From NCBI GenBank assembly GCA_945878065.1, contig CAMDXA010000006.1:25045-89044 (forward strand): a stretch of 64,000 bases of DNA, written 5' to 3'. Numbering within the stretch: the stretch's first letter is position 1; every line of letters starts with the position of its first letter. The DNA comes from Bordetella parapertussis. GTDB taxonomy: Bacteria; Pseudomonadota; Gammaproteobacteria; Burkholderiales; Burkholderiaceae_C. Both the position numbers and the translations under genes were made by a program. Shown piece by piece: positions 27,125-35,493 of this stretch. The notes under the pieces were generated by a model. It searched no databases and was not told where the DNA came from. It saw only the letters and a program-made list of their open reading frames with translations.

Positions 27125-27205
27125 GCGTGCAGTTTAATACATCTTGTTGTATTTTCAAGATTAATTATTCTAATTTTATGCATTAAATTGCATATTATGA
27201 GTCAA
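27125..27205 (-). promoter_or_regulatory. Putative box operon promoter and BoxR operator
   Basis: On the minus strand TTGACT (27200-27205 on +) is a -35 candidate, with CATAAA-like -10 sequence about 18 bp later. Two TGCA tetramers at 27179-27182 and 27189-27192 are spaced by exactly six bases (TGCA-N6-TGCA), the arrangement I recall for BzdR/BoxR operators. They lie in the spacer and at the -10. A third TGCA is at 27128-27131, four bases before the boxR start. The region is AT-rich. Confidence 0.55.
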
Positions 27206-27313
27206 GATTTCTTTGTTATAAAAAAATATTCAATTTATTTGTTTAACAAATATTGTTTTTAGTACTCTATATAGCTATTATTGGTTTTTCTTTTAACCAT
27301 TTTGGAGTTATCC

Positions 27314-27667
27314 ATGACCGCTTCCGCAGTGACCCCCCTGCTGTCAAATCACCAAGCGCCACTTCGTCAACAAAAAGGCTACAGCATCATTGAACTGTCC
27401 ATTGCGCTGGCCATCATTTCTATCATTTTGGTCACTGCCTTGGCAGGGGTTCAGCGAGTTTTGCGTTCCAACAACGTGAACAACGACCTGCGAGGTCTCA
27501 ATTTGACTGCAGCTAATTTAGCCACCATGTATTCCACACAAGCCAATACTGACGGCCTCACCATGGCTACCCGTGGTCTGCTGCATGTGCTGACCCATTC
27601 ACACCGTTATGTGATTCCTGTGCAAGCCAACCGGTACAACGGCGTCTCCCGCTTGGCGAAAAACTGA
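27314..27667 (+). CDS. Type IV prepilin-like protein (orphan)
   Basis: 117 residues, GGAG seven bases before the ATG. A 22-residue leader ends in LRQQKG, then YSIIELSIALAIISIILVTALAG: a class III signal with cleavage after G22, Tyr at +1 in place of the usual Phe, and the key Glu at +5. The tail NNDLRGLNLTAANLATMYST is reminiscent of type IVb or PilS-like pilins. There is no disulfide loop (no cysteines) and the mature protein is short, about 95 residues. No other pilus or secretion gene is in the window. Confidence 0.75.
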   Translation: MTASAVTPLLSNHQAPLRQQKGYSIIELSIALAIISIILVTALAGVQRVLRSNNVNNDLRGLNLTAANLATMYSTQANTDGLTMATRGLLHVLTHSHRYVIPVQANRYNGVSRLAKN

Positions 27668-27693
27668 CAGAGAAAAAATCGCTCTAAAGAAAA

Positions 27694-27717
27694 CACCCCT
27701 GCACCGACCTGCGGGGG
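27694..27717. terminator. Weak terminator-like hairpin between prepilin gene and apbC
   Basis: CCCCTGCACCGACCTGCGGGG (27696-27716) can pair CCCC/GGGG plus GC. On the minus strand it is followed by TGTTTTCTTT, which would suit apbC termination; on + there is no T-run. The genes converge here. Low confidence. Confidence 0.35.
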
Positions 27718-27718
27718 A

Positions 27719-28810
27719 TTAAGTGTCCTTAGACACCTTGATGGTCGGAAATTTCGAGGAAAAATCCTTGGCTCTGGCCGCCACTTTCACAGCGAGTTGA
27801 CGCGCGACAGCTTTGTAAATACCGGCCACTTCACCGTCAGGCTCTGCCACCACACTCGGCAGACCGCTGTCGGCTTGCACCCGAATGGCCATGCTCAGCG
27901 GCAACGCGCCCAGGTAAGTCATGCCTTCTGCTTGCGCCATTTTCTTGCCGCCCTCAACCCCGAAGATATGTTCCGCGTGCCCGCACTGGCTGCACACATG
28001 CACTGCCATGTTTTCCACAATACCCAAAATCGGTACACCGACCTTTTGGAACATGCGAATGCCTTTCATGGCATCTATCAGGGCAATGTCTTGCGGTGTA
28101 GTGACGATGACCGCGCCGGTCAGTGGCACGCGTTGGCTGAGGGTCAACTGAATATCGCCTGTGCCCGGTGGCATATCGACAATCAAATAATCCAGGTCGC
28201 GCCAATTGGTTTGGCGCAGCAATTGTTCTAAGGCTTGCGTGGCCATCGGGCCGCGCCAGACCATGGCCTGGTCTTGCGCCACCAGAAAACCGATGGACAT
28301 GACTTGCACGCCATGGGCTTCCAATGGCTGCATGGTTTTGCCGTCAGCACTTTCGGGCCTGCCGGACAAACCCATCATCATCGGTTGGCTGGGGCCGTAA
28401 ATATCGGCGTCCAACAAACCCACGCTCGCGCCTTCAGCGGCCAAGGCCAGCGCCAAATTGGCGGCGGTGGTGGATTTGCCCACGCCGCCTTTGCCCGAAG
28501 CCACGGCAATAATGTTTTTCACTTGCGGCAACAAAGCCACGCCGGGTTGTGCCGCATGCGCCACCACTTGGCTGCTGACCGTCACCTTCACAGAACCCAC
28601 ACCGGGCACTTGCGACACCACGTGTTCGAGTTGCTGCTTGTAGGAATCCCACAAACTTTTGGCCGGGTAGCCCAACACCAGATCGAAACTGACGGCGCCG
28701 GCTTGGATGCTGATGTTTTTGATGGCTTTGGCAGCCACAAAATCTTGGCCAGTCAACGGGTCCGCCACGGTTTGCAAGGCGAGGGTAATGTCTTGTTCGG
28801 TCACGGCCAT
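27719..28810 (-). CDS. apbC: Iron-sulfur cluster carrier ApbC (Mrp/NBP35 family P-loop ATPase)
   Basis: 363 residues from MAVTEQDI; a longer frame into the metG promoter region was rejected. An N-terminal MIP18/DUF59 domain (about 1-85) is followed by the deviant Walker A SGKGGVGKSTT (about 105-115), VDMPPGTGD, and the CxxC cluster ligand pair in HVCSQCGH. It transfers Fe-S clusters to apoproteins. It diverges from metG across 176 bp, a pairing also common in proteobacteria. Confidence 0.95.
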   Translation of the reverse strand: MAVTEQDITLALQTVADPLTGQDFVAAKAIKNISIQAGAVSFDLVLGYPAKSLWDSYKQQLEHVVSQVPGVGSVKVTVSSQVVAHAAQPGVALLPQVKNIIAVASGKGGVGKSTTAANLALALAAEGASVGLLDADIYGPSQPMMMGLSGRPESADGKTMQPLEAHGVQVMSIGFLVAQDQAMVWRGPMATQALEQLLRQTNWRDLDYLIVDMPPGTGDIQLTLSQRVPLTGAVIVTTPQDIALIDAMKGIRMFQKVGVPILGIVENMAVHVCSQCGHAEHIFGVEGGKKMAQAEGMTYLGALPLSMAIRVQADSGLPSVVAEPDGEVAGIYKAVARQLAVKVAARAKDFSSKFPTIKVSKDT

Positions 28811-28986
28811 AAATACTCCAACACTTTCCATGCGAAAAGGGGCTAGTCTAGCCAAGCGTGTGATGGACTTGCAGTGGTTTGAGCCAAGACCGCTTTGTTG
28901 GCAAGGGTCTGGGCATATGGCGATTGGGCGCCTGCACCACAACACACCGCATAAAATCCCTGTTTCCCCCGTATATTCAACTATCT

Positions 28987-31185
28987 ATGAGCCAGCGACG
29001 CCTGTTTGTCACCACCGCCTTGCCCTATGCCAACGGCAATTTCCACATCGGCCACATGATGGAATACATACAGGCGGACATCTGGGTGCGTTTTCAGCGT
29101 ATGCAGGGACACGCGGTCAATTTTGTGTGTGCCGACGACACGCATGGCGCGCCCATCATGATCGCTGCCGAAAAAGAAGGCAAAACACCGCAGCAGTTTG
29201 TCGCTGACATCGCCGCCGGTCGTTCGCAGTACCTGGACGGCTTTCATATCGGTTTTGACAATTGGCATTCCACCGACGCACCGGAAAACCATGCACTGGC
29301 GCAACAGATTTACCGCGATCTGCGCGATTTGTCTGCGGACCAAGGAGGCACGCTGATAGAGCGCAAAACCATTGAGCAGTTTTTCGATCCCGAGAAAAAC
29401 ATGTTTTTGCCGGACCGGTTCATCAAAGGCGAATGCCCCAAGTGCGGGGCCAAAGACCAGTACGGTGACAACTGCGAAAACTGCGGCGCGGTGTATGCGC
29501 CTACCGATTTGAAAAACCCGTACTCGGGCTTGAGCGGGGCGACACCGGTGCTGAAACACGCCGAGCATTTTTTCTTTAAACTGTCTGACGCGCGTTGCGT
29601 AGAGTTTTTACAAGACTGGACGCAAAACGGCACACACTTGCAGCCCGAGGTGGCAAACAAAGTGAAGGAATGGTTCAGCGTGCGCAGCAACTCCGACGGC
29701 ACGACCAGCGAAGGTTTGGGCGACTGGGACATCAGCCGCGATGCGCCTTATTTCGGCATTGAAATACCGGACGCACCCGGCAAGTATTTTTATGTGTGGC
29801 TGGATGCGCCCATCGGCTATTTGGCATCGCTAAAAAACCTATTGGATAAACGCGGCGAAAGTTTCGACGACTACATCGCGGCGCCTGACCTTGAGCAATA
29901 CCATTTCATTGGCAAAGACATCGTCACCTTTCACACGCTGTTTTGGCCGGCGATATTGAAATTCAGCGGACGCAAAACGCCGGACAAAGTGTTTGTACAC
30001 GGTTTTTTGACAGTGAACAACGGCGAGAAGATGAGCAAGAGCCGTGGCACCGGCCTTGACCCGTTGAAATACCTCAAGCTCGGCATGAACCCCGAGTGGC
30101 TGCGCTATTACCTGGCGGCCAAACTCAATGGACGCAATGAAGACATTGACTTCAACGCCGAAGATTTCATGGCGCGGGTCAACAGTGATTTGGTGGGGAA
30201 GTACATCAATATCGCTTCAAGAGCGGCAGGGTTTATTGCCAAGAATTTTGATGGTCGCCTTTCAAATGACTACTCATTAACAAAATGGCAAAGTCATGAT
30301 CACGTCATAGCTGCTGATTTCCCTTGCTTAAACAACTTTAGAGATCAGATCCACCAAATTGCGGATCTATACGAAAGCCGAGATTACGCTCGAGTCACTA
30401 GAACAATTATGAAACTAGCTGACGAAGTTAATCATTTTTGGGATGTAAACAAGCCATGGGAATTAGCTAAAAGTAATGACTCTGTGCAAAGAGAAAAACT
30501 ACATGTTTTGTGCTCTGCAGTTATTGATTCATTCAGGTTATTCACACTTTACTTAAAACCAATTCTTCCCAAATTGGCAGAAGCTGTTGAGAATTTTTTG
30601 CAAATACAGCCCTTAACTTGGACTGATATTGAAACAAGACTAGATGGTCACAAAATCGGTAGCTACACGCATTTGATGCAACGCGTGGAAGAGAAAATGT
30701 TGGATGCCTTGTTTGAACCTCCACCGGTGGTCGGCGATAAATTGGGGTCAGAGCCCGAATTTCCCGTTGGGAAATCGGTGTCTGACCCCAATTTATCTTT
30801 ATCTGACCCCAATTTATCCATCCCCGGCGGCGAGCCGATTGCCGAGACCATCTCTATCGACGACTTTGCCAAAATCGATTTGCGCATCGCCTTGATCGTC
30901 AACTGCGAACCGGTGGAAGGCAGCACCAAGCTGCTACGCCTGACGCTGGATGTCGGCGAAGGCCGCATGCGCAACGTGTTCAGCGGCATTGCCAGCGCAT
31001 ACAAGCCCGAAGACCTGATAGGCAAACTCACGGTCATGGTCGCCAACTTGGCACTACGCAAAATGAAATTTGGCATCTCCGAAGGCATGGTGCTGGCCGC
31101 GTCGCATGCTGACGAAAAAGCGCAACCCGGCATTCACGTGCTCCACCCATGGCCGGGCGCAACGCCTGGCATGCGTATCCATTGA
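28987..31185 (+). CDS. metG: Methionyl-tRNA synthetase, mosaic with an in-frame repeat insertion
   Basis: 732 residues from [14 protein letters not shown] motif H20-H23, zinc knuckle CPKCG...CENC near 150-165, WLDAPIGY, and KMSKS at 348-352. The C-terminal tRNA-binding (Trbp111-like) domain starts at [12 protein letters not shown]. Two oddities are described separately: bases about 30195-30660 (anticodon-binding domain, residues about 403-558) are low in GC, and a palindromic repeat is translated at residues about 584-611, giving a duplicated SDPNLS. The reading frame is intact, so the enzyme is probably functional. Family length is normally 670-700, so the insertion explains part of the excess. 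Confidence 0.95.
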   Translation: MSQRRLFVTTALPYANGNFHIGHMMEYIQADIWVRFQRMQGHAVNFVCADDTHGAPIMIAAEKEGKTPQQFVADIAAGRSQYLDGFHIGFDNWHSTDAPENHALAQQIYRDLRDLSADQGGTLIERKTIEQFFDPEKNMFLPDRFIKGECPKCGAKDQYGDNCENCGAVYAPTDLKNPYSGLSGATPVLKHAEHFFFKLSDARCVEFLQDWTQNGTHLQPEVANKVKEWFSVRSNSDGTTSEGLGDWDISRDAPYFGIEIPDAPGKYFYVWLDAPIGYLASLKNLLDKRGESFDDYIAAPDLEQYHFIGKDIVTFHTLFWPAILKFSGRKTPDKVFVHGFLTVNNGEKMSKSRGTGLDPLKYLKLGMNPEWLRYYLAAKLNGRNEDIDFNAEDFMARVNSDLVGKYINIASRAAGFIAKNFDGRLSNDYSLTKWQSHDHVIAADFPCLNNFRDQIHQIADLYESRDYARVTRTIMKLADEVNHFWDVNKPWELAKSNDSVQREKLHVLCSAVIDSFRLFTLYLKPILPKLAEAVENFLQIQPLTWTDIETRLDGHKIGSYTHLMQRVEEKMLDALFEPPPVVGDKLGSEPEFPVGKSVSDPNLSLSDPNLSIPGGEPIAETISIDDFAKIDLRIALIVNCEPVEGSTKLLRLTLDVGEGRMRNVFSGIASAYKPEDLIGKLTVMVANLALRKMKFGISEGMVLAASHADEKAQPGIHVLHPWPGATPGMRIH
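30195..30660 (+). other. Low-GC mosaic block inside metG
   Basis: Base composition drops sharply. Two 60-base lines I counted (30301-30360 and 30421-30480) are 40% and 35% GC, while flanking metG is clearly richer in G and C. Codons shift to AAA, AAT, TTA and GAA-rich usage, although the protein still aligns with the MetG anticodon-binding helical domain ([13 protein letters not shown]). Boundaries are approximate. This looks like replacement by recombination with a divergent donor. Confidence 0.8.
30736..30818. repeat. Palindromic TTGGGGTCAGA-family repeat inserted in metG coding sequence
   Basis: GATAAATTGGGGTCAGA (30736-30752) is the perfect reverse complement of TCTGACCCCAATTTATC (30781-30797), and that right arm is repeated directly at 30802-30818. 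An inner hairpin, ATTTCCC-GTT-GGGAAAT-like, fills the loop. The 83 bp are read in frame as a linker between the catalytic core and the tRNA-binding domain. It shares its core with the repeat at 24470-24540. Confidence 0.9.
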
Positions 31186-31195
31186 AGCACGCTGT

Positions 31196-31828
31196 ATGAC
31201 GACAGCAGCGGTGTTGCTGGCCGCCGGTTCGGGTTCGCGCATGGGGCACAAACCGAAGTCATTGTTAGCGCTGAATGGCGAACCGCTGATACGGCGCAGC
31301 GCCCGCCAACTGCTGGACGCTGGTGTGACGCAACTGGTGGTGGTGCTGGGGCACTACGCTGCAGATATCGAAGCCCCGCTCCAAGGCCTGCCGGTGCACA
31401 AGGTCTACAACCCTGACCCGGACCAAGGTCTGGTGTCGTCCCAACGCCTGGGTTTGCAAGCCCTAAACGCTGACACAAAAGCGGTGGTGATGTCGCTGGC
31501 CGATCAACCGCTGGTCACCACCGACGACATTCACACCTTGCTACAAGCGTTTGCACAACGTGCAACGGATATCGACATGCTGTTCCCGTTTGTCAACGGC
31601 CAGCCCGGCAACCCGGTGTTGCTGAGCGCAGGCGCACGCGCAGACATACTGGCGGGCGACAGCGAATTCGGTTGCAAAGAATGGCGACAAAGCCACGCGG
31701 CGCGCACCTACAAAATACCAAGCGAAAACCTGCACTTTGTCACCGACTTAGACCGTCCAGAAGATGTGACTGCGTTTGAAAATAGACATGGCATGAAACT
31801 ACAATGGCCTCCAGCTTGGACTGACTGA
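31196..31828 (+). CDS. MocA/MobA-like nucleotidyltransferase
   Basis: 210 residues from MTTAAVLLAAGSGSRMG, the NTP-transferase signature (LAAGSGSRMGxxK) with Lys in HKPKSLL. Later motifs are VVMSLADQPLV and GQPGNPVLLS, as in molybdenum cofactor cytidylyl/guanylyltransferases (MocA, MobA). It would transfer a nucleotide to molybdopterin or a related phosphate. No molybdoenzyme gene is nearby; it follows metG by 10 bp and probably shares its transcript. Exact nucleotide preference is unknown. Confidence 0.83.
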   Translation: MTTAAVLLAAGSGSRMGHKPKSLLALNGEPLIRRSARQLLDAGVTQLVVVLGHYAADIEAPLQGLPVHKVYNPDPDQGLVSSQRLGLQALNADTKAVVMSLADQPLVTTDDIHTLLQAFAQRATDIDMLFPFVNGQPGNPVLLSAGARADILAGDSEFGCKEWRQSHAARTYKIPSENLHFVTDLDRPEDVTAFENRHGMKLQWPPAWTD

Positions 31829-31895
31829 TTCGCTAAACCTGCAGCTGTTGATTTTCATCAGCAGTTACCGCGAAAAGCAGGCGTATAGTGGGTTG

Positions 31896-33521
31896 ATGCA
31901 GCGCCCGGTGTTCCACCCTCAATTGATAGAAGCGTTGCGTGACTACAACCGCCAGCGTTTTGTCAAAGATGTGGGTGCCGGTTTGACGGTCAGCATGGTG
32001 GCCCTGCCCATCTCGATGGCGTTTGCGATTGCCTGCGGGCTCCAACCCGAAGCCGGATTGGTCACCGCCATCGTCGCTGGTTTTCTGATCGCGGCTTTAG
32101 GCGGCAGCCGGGTACAAATCAGCGGCGCGGCTGGCGGCTTTGTGGTGATGGTGTACGGCATTGTGCACCTACACGGTATCAACGGCTTGATGTTGGCGAC
32201 CTTGATGTCGGGCATGTGGCTGCTGCTCATGGGCTTGCTTCGCTTAGGCGTGTTGATACGTTTCACACCTGTGGCCGTGATCACCGGTTTCACCAACGGC
32301 ATCGCGGTGTTGATCGGCATGTTGCAACTCAAGGACTTTCTCGGCTTGCCCATACAAACCATGCCAGCCGATGTGTTCGGTATCGTCAGTGTGATCAGCA
32401 CGCATTTACATCAGACCGATTTACCCACCTTGATGCTCACGCTCAGCTGTTTGCTGGTGTTGGCGTTCTGGCAACTACTGATGCCGCGTTGGCTACAGCC
32501 TTCAGTTTCGCAGCGGCTGTCGATGGTGCCCGGTCCCATGCTGGTGATGGTGTTGGCCACGGTGTTCACATACCTGACAGACTGGCCGGTGGCGACCATA
32601 GGCAGCCGCTTTGGCGGCATTCCATCGGGCTTGCCCGCTATGAATTGGCCGGTGATGTCACTGGCGCAATTCCAAGCGGTACTGCTGCCCAGTGTCACGC
32701 TGGCAGTATTGGGCGCGATTTCTTCGCTGATGTGCGCACGCGCCAGTGACCAGATGATCGACGATCGCCATGACCCGAACCAGGAGTTGATGGCGCAAGG
32801 CTTGGCCAACATGGTGATGCCTTTTGTCGGCGGCATGCCCGCTACTGGAGCATTGGCGCGCACCGTCACCAATGTGAAAAACGGCGCCACCAGCCCCGTG
32901 GCCGGTATGGTGCATGCACTGGGATTGTTGTTGATTGTGTGGCTGGCTGCGCCGCTGGTCTCGCATATTCCACTAGGGGTTTTGAGCGCCCTCTTGCTGT
33001 TTATCGCTTGGAACATGGGTAATTGGCGGGCGTTTACACAGTTATCACAATTTCGCTGGCCTTACCGTTTCACGTTGCTCGCCGTGTTTGTGCTAACGGT
33101 ACTGGTTGATCTGAGCACGGGCATGGCGGTGGGCCTGGCCGCTGCGTGTCTCACGTTCATCTACCGCATCTCCAGTCTGACGAACCGTGAGTTATTACAC
33201 CGCACGGCAAATACACAGGTGTGGGCATTGAACGGCGCGCTGTTTTTCGGTGCGGTGGCCTTGCTTGAACTGATCGCCAATGACTTGCCTGACCACACAC
33301 TGGTACTCGATACCCAAGGCTTGATTTATGTGGATTCCAGCGGTGCAGATGCCTTGAGGAACTTGCTACTGACCTGTGAACAACAACAGATCCAACTCAT
33401 GCTGTGTGGGCTAAACCCACAACCGCTGGATATTTTGCAACGCACCGGCCTGCTGGTGCGACTCGAAGCCCACAATATCTTGTCAGATTGGCAAACGGCT
33501 GTTAGGGTGGCTACTGAGTAG
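31896..33521 (+). CDS. SulP-family anion transporter with STAS domain
   Basis: About 541 residues from MQRPVFHPQL; an upstream TTG at 31848 is an alternative start. About 12 hydrophobic segments include VGAGLTVSMVALPISMAFAI and a conserved SulP stretch GLANMVMPFVGGMPATGALA. A C-terminal STAS domain (LVLDTQGLIYVDSSGADAL, about 470-535) follows. Such proteins carry sulfate, bicarbonate or dicarboxylates; substrate is not decidable here. No carbonic anhydrase is adjacent. Confidence 0.9.
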   Translation: MQRPVFHPQLIEALRDYNRQRFVKDVGAGLTVSMVALPISMAFAIACGLQPEAGLVTAIVAGFLIAALGGSRVQISGAAGGFVVMVYGIVHLHGINGLMLATLMSGMWLLLMGLLRLGVLIRFTPVAVITGFTNGIAVLIGMLQLKDFLGLPIQTMPADVFGIVSVISTHLHQTDLPTLMLTLSCLLVLAFWQLLMPRWLQPSVSQRLSMVPGPMLVMVLATVFTYLTDWPVATIGSRFGGIPSGLPAMNWPVMSLAQFQAVLLPSVTLAVLGAISSLMCARASDQMIDDRHDPNQELMAQGLANMVMPFVGGMPATGALARTVTNVKNGATSPVAGMVHALGLLLIVWLAAPLVSHIPLGVLSALLLFIAWNMGNWRAFTQLSQFRWPYRFTLLAVFVLTVLVDLSTGMAVGLAAACLTFIYRISSLTNRELLHRTANTQVWALNGALFFGAVALLELIANDLPDHTLVLDTQGLIYVDSSGADALRNLLLTCEQQQIQLMLCGLNPQPLDILQRTGLLVRLEAHNILSDWQTAVRVATE

Positions 33522-33549
33522 AATCTTCGCTCTCACTTGGAAATGCCCC

Positions 33550-33759
33550 ATGTCATTGTTCAGTCGCCCCGCCTACACCTCCGAAACCACCGATTTTTTG
33601 CAGCAACTCAAAGCTGCCAAGCCCACGCTCGAGGCCGAGCAACGCCAAGCACGTGCCATATGGTGGGACAAGCGGGTCAACCGGCAGGAACAATCTGAAT
33701 TCAACGATGCTCGGGTGTCGCAAAAACCGTATGTCTATTTGAGTTCGACCCCCAAGTGA
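33550..33759 (+). CDS. DUF3460 family protein
   Basis: 69 residues, highly charged, starting MSLFSRPAYTSETTDFLQQL, with ARAIWWDKRVNR and the C-terminal QKPYVYLSS typical of DUF3460, a small betaproteobacterial family of unknown function. Its TGA overlaps the scpA GTG start. Cytoplasmic; no metal or catalytic motif seen. The conserved link with scpA suggests co-expression only. Confidence 0.85.
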   Translation: MSLFSRPAYTSETTDFLQQLKAAKPTLEAEQRQARAIWWDKRVNRQEQSEFNDARVSQKPYVYLSSTPK

Positions 33760-34613
33760 CTGCCCCGACCGTGTCCCACTGGCCCAGCGGGCCGAATGCC
33801 GATTTACCGCATATGCCATCGGTGATTGACCATGTGGCGGTGGCACGCTTGTATGGCGAACCGCTGTTTGCCATGCCCCAAGATTTGTACATCCCGCCGG
33901 ATGCGCTGCAAATTTTTCTCGAAGCATTTGAAGGTCCGCTGGATTTATTGCTCTATTTGATACGCAAGCAAAATTTCAATATTCTTGACATCCCCATGGC
34001 CGGACTGACGCGTCAATACCTCAGCTACGTCGAGGAAATTCGCAAAACCAATCTGGAATTGGCCGCTGAATATTTGTTGATGGCGGCCATGCTGATTGAA
34101 ATCAAATCGCGCATGCTGCTGCCGCCGAAAAAAGTGGCCGAAGGCGCAGAGCCCGAAGACCCGCGTGCCGAGTTGGTTCGTCGCTTGCTGGAATACGAAC
34201 AACTGAAACTGGCCGCTGCACAGTTGAATGCAGTGCCACAACACGGGCGAGATTTTTTACGCGCTCAGGTTTATATTGAGCAATCATTGCAACCACGATT
34301 TCCGCATGTCGACGTGCCAGACCTGCAAGCCGCATGGTCTGACATTTTGCGTCGCGCCAAATTGGTTCAACACCACAAAATCAGCCGCCAAGAACTCTCG
34401 GTGCGCGAGCACATGAGCCTCGTGCTGAAAAAACTCCAAGGCCAACGTTTTGTGGAATTCGAGCAATTATTTGACCCCGCACAAGGCGTACCGGTGCTGT
34501 TGGTGACCTTTATTGCCTTGCTTGAATTGGCCAAAGAAATGCTGGTGGACATCACCCAAGCCGAAGCCTACGCACCGATTTATGTCCGTTTGGCCTACGC
34601 GCCAGCCCATTGA
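33756..34613 (+). CDS. scpA: Segregation and condensation protein A
   Basis: 285 residues from a GTG overlapping the DUF3460 stop; an ATG at 33813 is an alternative. The kleisin N-terminal part reads FEGPLDLLLYLIRKQNFNILDIP, followed by AAEYLLMAAMLIEIKSRMLLP; the winged-helix C terminus has VTFIALLELAKEMLV. ScpA bridges SMC heads with ScpB in chromosome condensation. scpB and smc are not in the window. The 30-residue N-terminal extension before the kleisin domain is common in Burkholderiales. Confidence 0.95.
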   Translation: MTAPTVSHWPSGPNADLPHMPSVIDHVAVARLYGEPLFAMPQDLYIPPDALQIFLEAFEGPLDLLLYLIRKQNFNILDIPMAGLTRQYLSYVEEIRKTNLELAAEYLLMAAMLIEIKSRMLLPPKKVAEGAEPEDPRAELVRRLLEYEQLKLAAAQLNAVPQHGRDFLRAQVYIEQSLQPRFPHVDVPDLQAAWSDILRRAKLVQHHKISRQELSVREHMSLVLKKLQGQRFVEFEQLFDPAQGVPVLLVTFIALLELAKEMLVDITQAEAYAPIYVRLAYAPAH

Positions 34614-34640
34614 CATCTGACCTCTGAAGGAAACACAGCC

Positions 34641-35486
34641 ATGAGCGTTCAACCCTCTGCGCCGCCGGCCGGCAAACGGCCCGCCATGACCCTGCACAGC
34701 CTGATGAAAATGCTGGCGGATGGCGAAAAAATCACCATGCTCACCGCCTACGACGCCAGTTTTGCGGCGGTCGCCGATTTGGCCGGGATCGAGATTATTT
34801 TGGTGGGCGACTCCTTGGGCATGGTCTGCCAGGGACACAACAGCACCCTGCCCGTGACGCTGGACGACATGCGCTACCACACCGAATGTGTGGCGCGTGG
34901 TCTGCAAAAGCAAAACGGTCGCCCGTTGGTATTGGGTGACATGCCATTCGGCTCTTACGCCACGCCGGAACAAGCGTTTCGCAGCGCCAGCGTGTTGATG
35001 CAAGCCGGTGCGCACATGGTCAAGCTGGAAGGCGGTGCATGGTTAGCGCCTACCGTGGAGTTTTTGGTCACGCGTGGCATTCCTGTGTGTAGCCATATCG
35101 GCTTGACGCCGCAAAGCGTCAACACCTTGGGTGGCTACCGTGTGCAAGGGCGCACCGAATCTGCCGCGCAACAACTGATGCAAGATTCATTGCAACTGCA
35201 AAATGCCGGCGCACAAGCCTTGGTGCTGGAAATGGTGCCTGCGGCCTTGTCTGGCGAGATCACCCGCGCGCTGACGCATTGCGCCACGATTGGTATTGGT
35301 GCGGGTGTGGATACCGCAGGGCAAATTTTGGTGTTGCACGACATGCTGGGCGTCACGCAAGGCAAGGTCCCCAAATTCGCCCACAATTTCATGGCTGATA
35401 CCGGCAGTGTGCTGGGTGCCATGCAAGCGTTTGTTCAATCCGTCAAAGAAAAACGTTTCCCTGTCAACGAACTGCACGCTTGGTAA
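34641..35486 (+). CDS. panB: 3-methyl-2-oxobutanoate hydroxymethyltransferase
   Basis: 281 residues, GAAGGAAA upstream of the ATG. Motifs: [25 protein letters not shown] (metal Asp), DMPFGSY, and VKLEGG with the substrate-binding Lys and Glu. It makes ketopantoate from 2-ketoisovalerate and methylene-THF, the first committed step to pantothenate and CoA. panC follows by 7 bp, so the two steps are co-transcribed; panD is not in the window. Confidence 0.96.
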   Translation: MSVQPSAPPAGKRPAMTLHSLMKMLADGEKITMLTAYDASFAAVADLAGIEIILVGDSLGMVCQGHNSTLPVTLDDMRYHTECVARGLQKQNGRPLVLGDMPFGSYATPEQAFRSASVLMQAGAHMVKLEGGAWLAPTVEFLVTRGIPVCSHIGLTPQSVNTLGGYRVQGRTESAAQQLMQDSLQLQNAGAQALVLEMVPAALSGEITRALTHCATIGIGAGVDTAGQILVLHDMLGVTQGKVPKFAHNFMADTGSVLGAMQAFVQSVKEKRFPVNELHAW

Positions 35487-35493
35487 GCCATTC

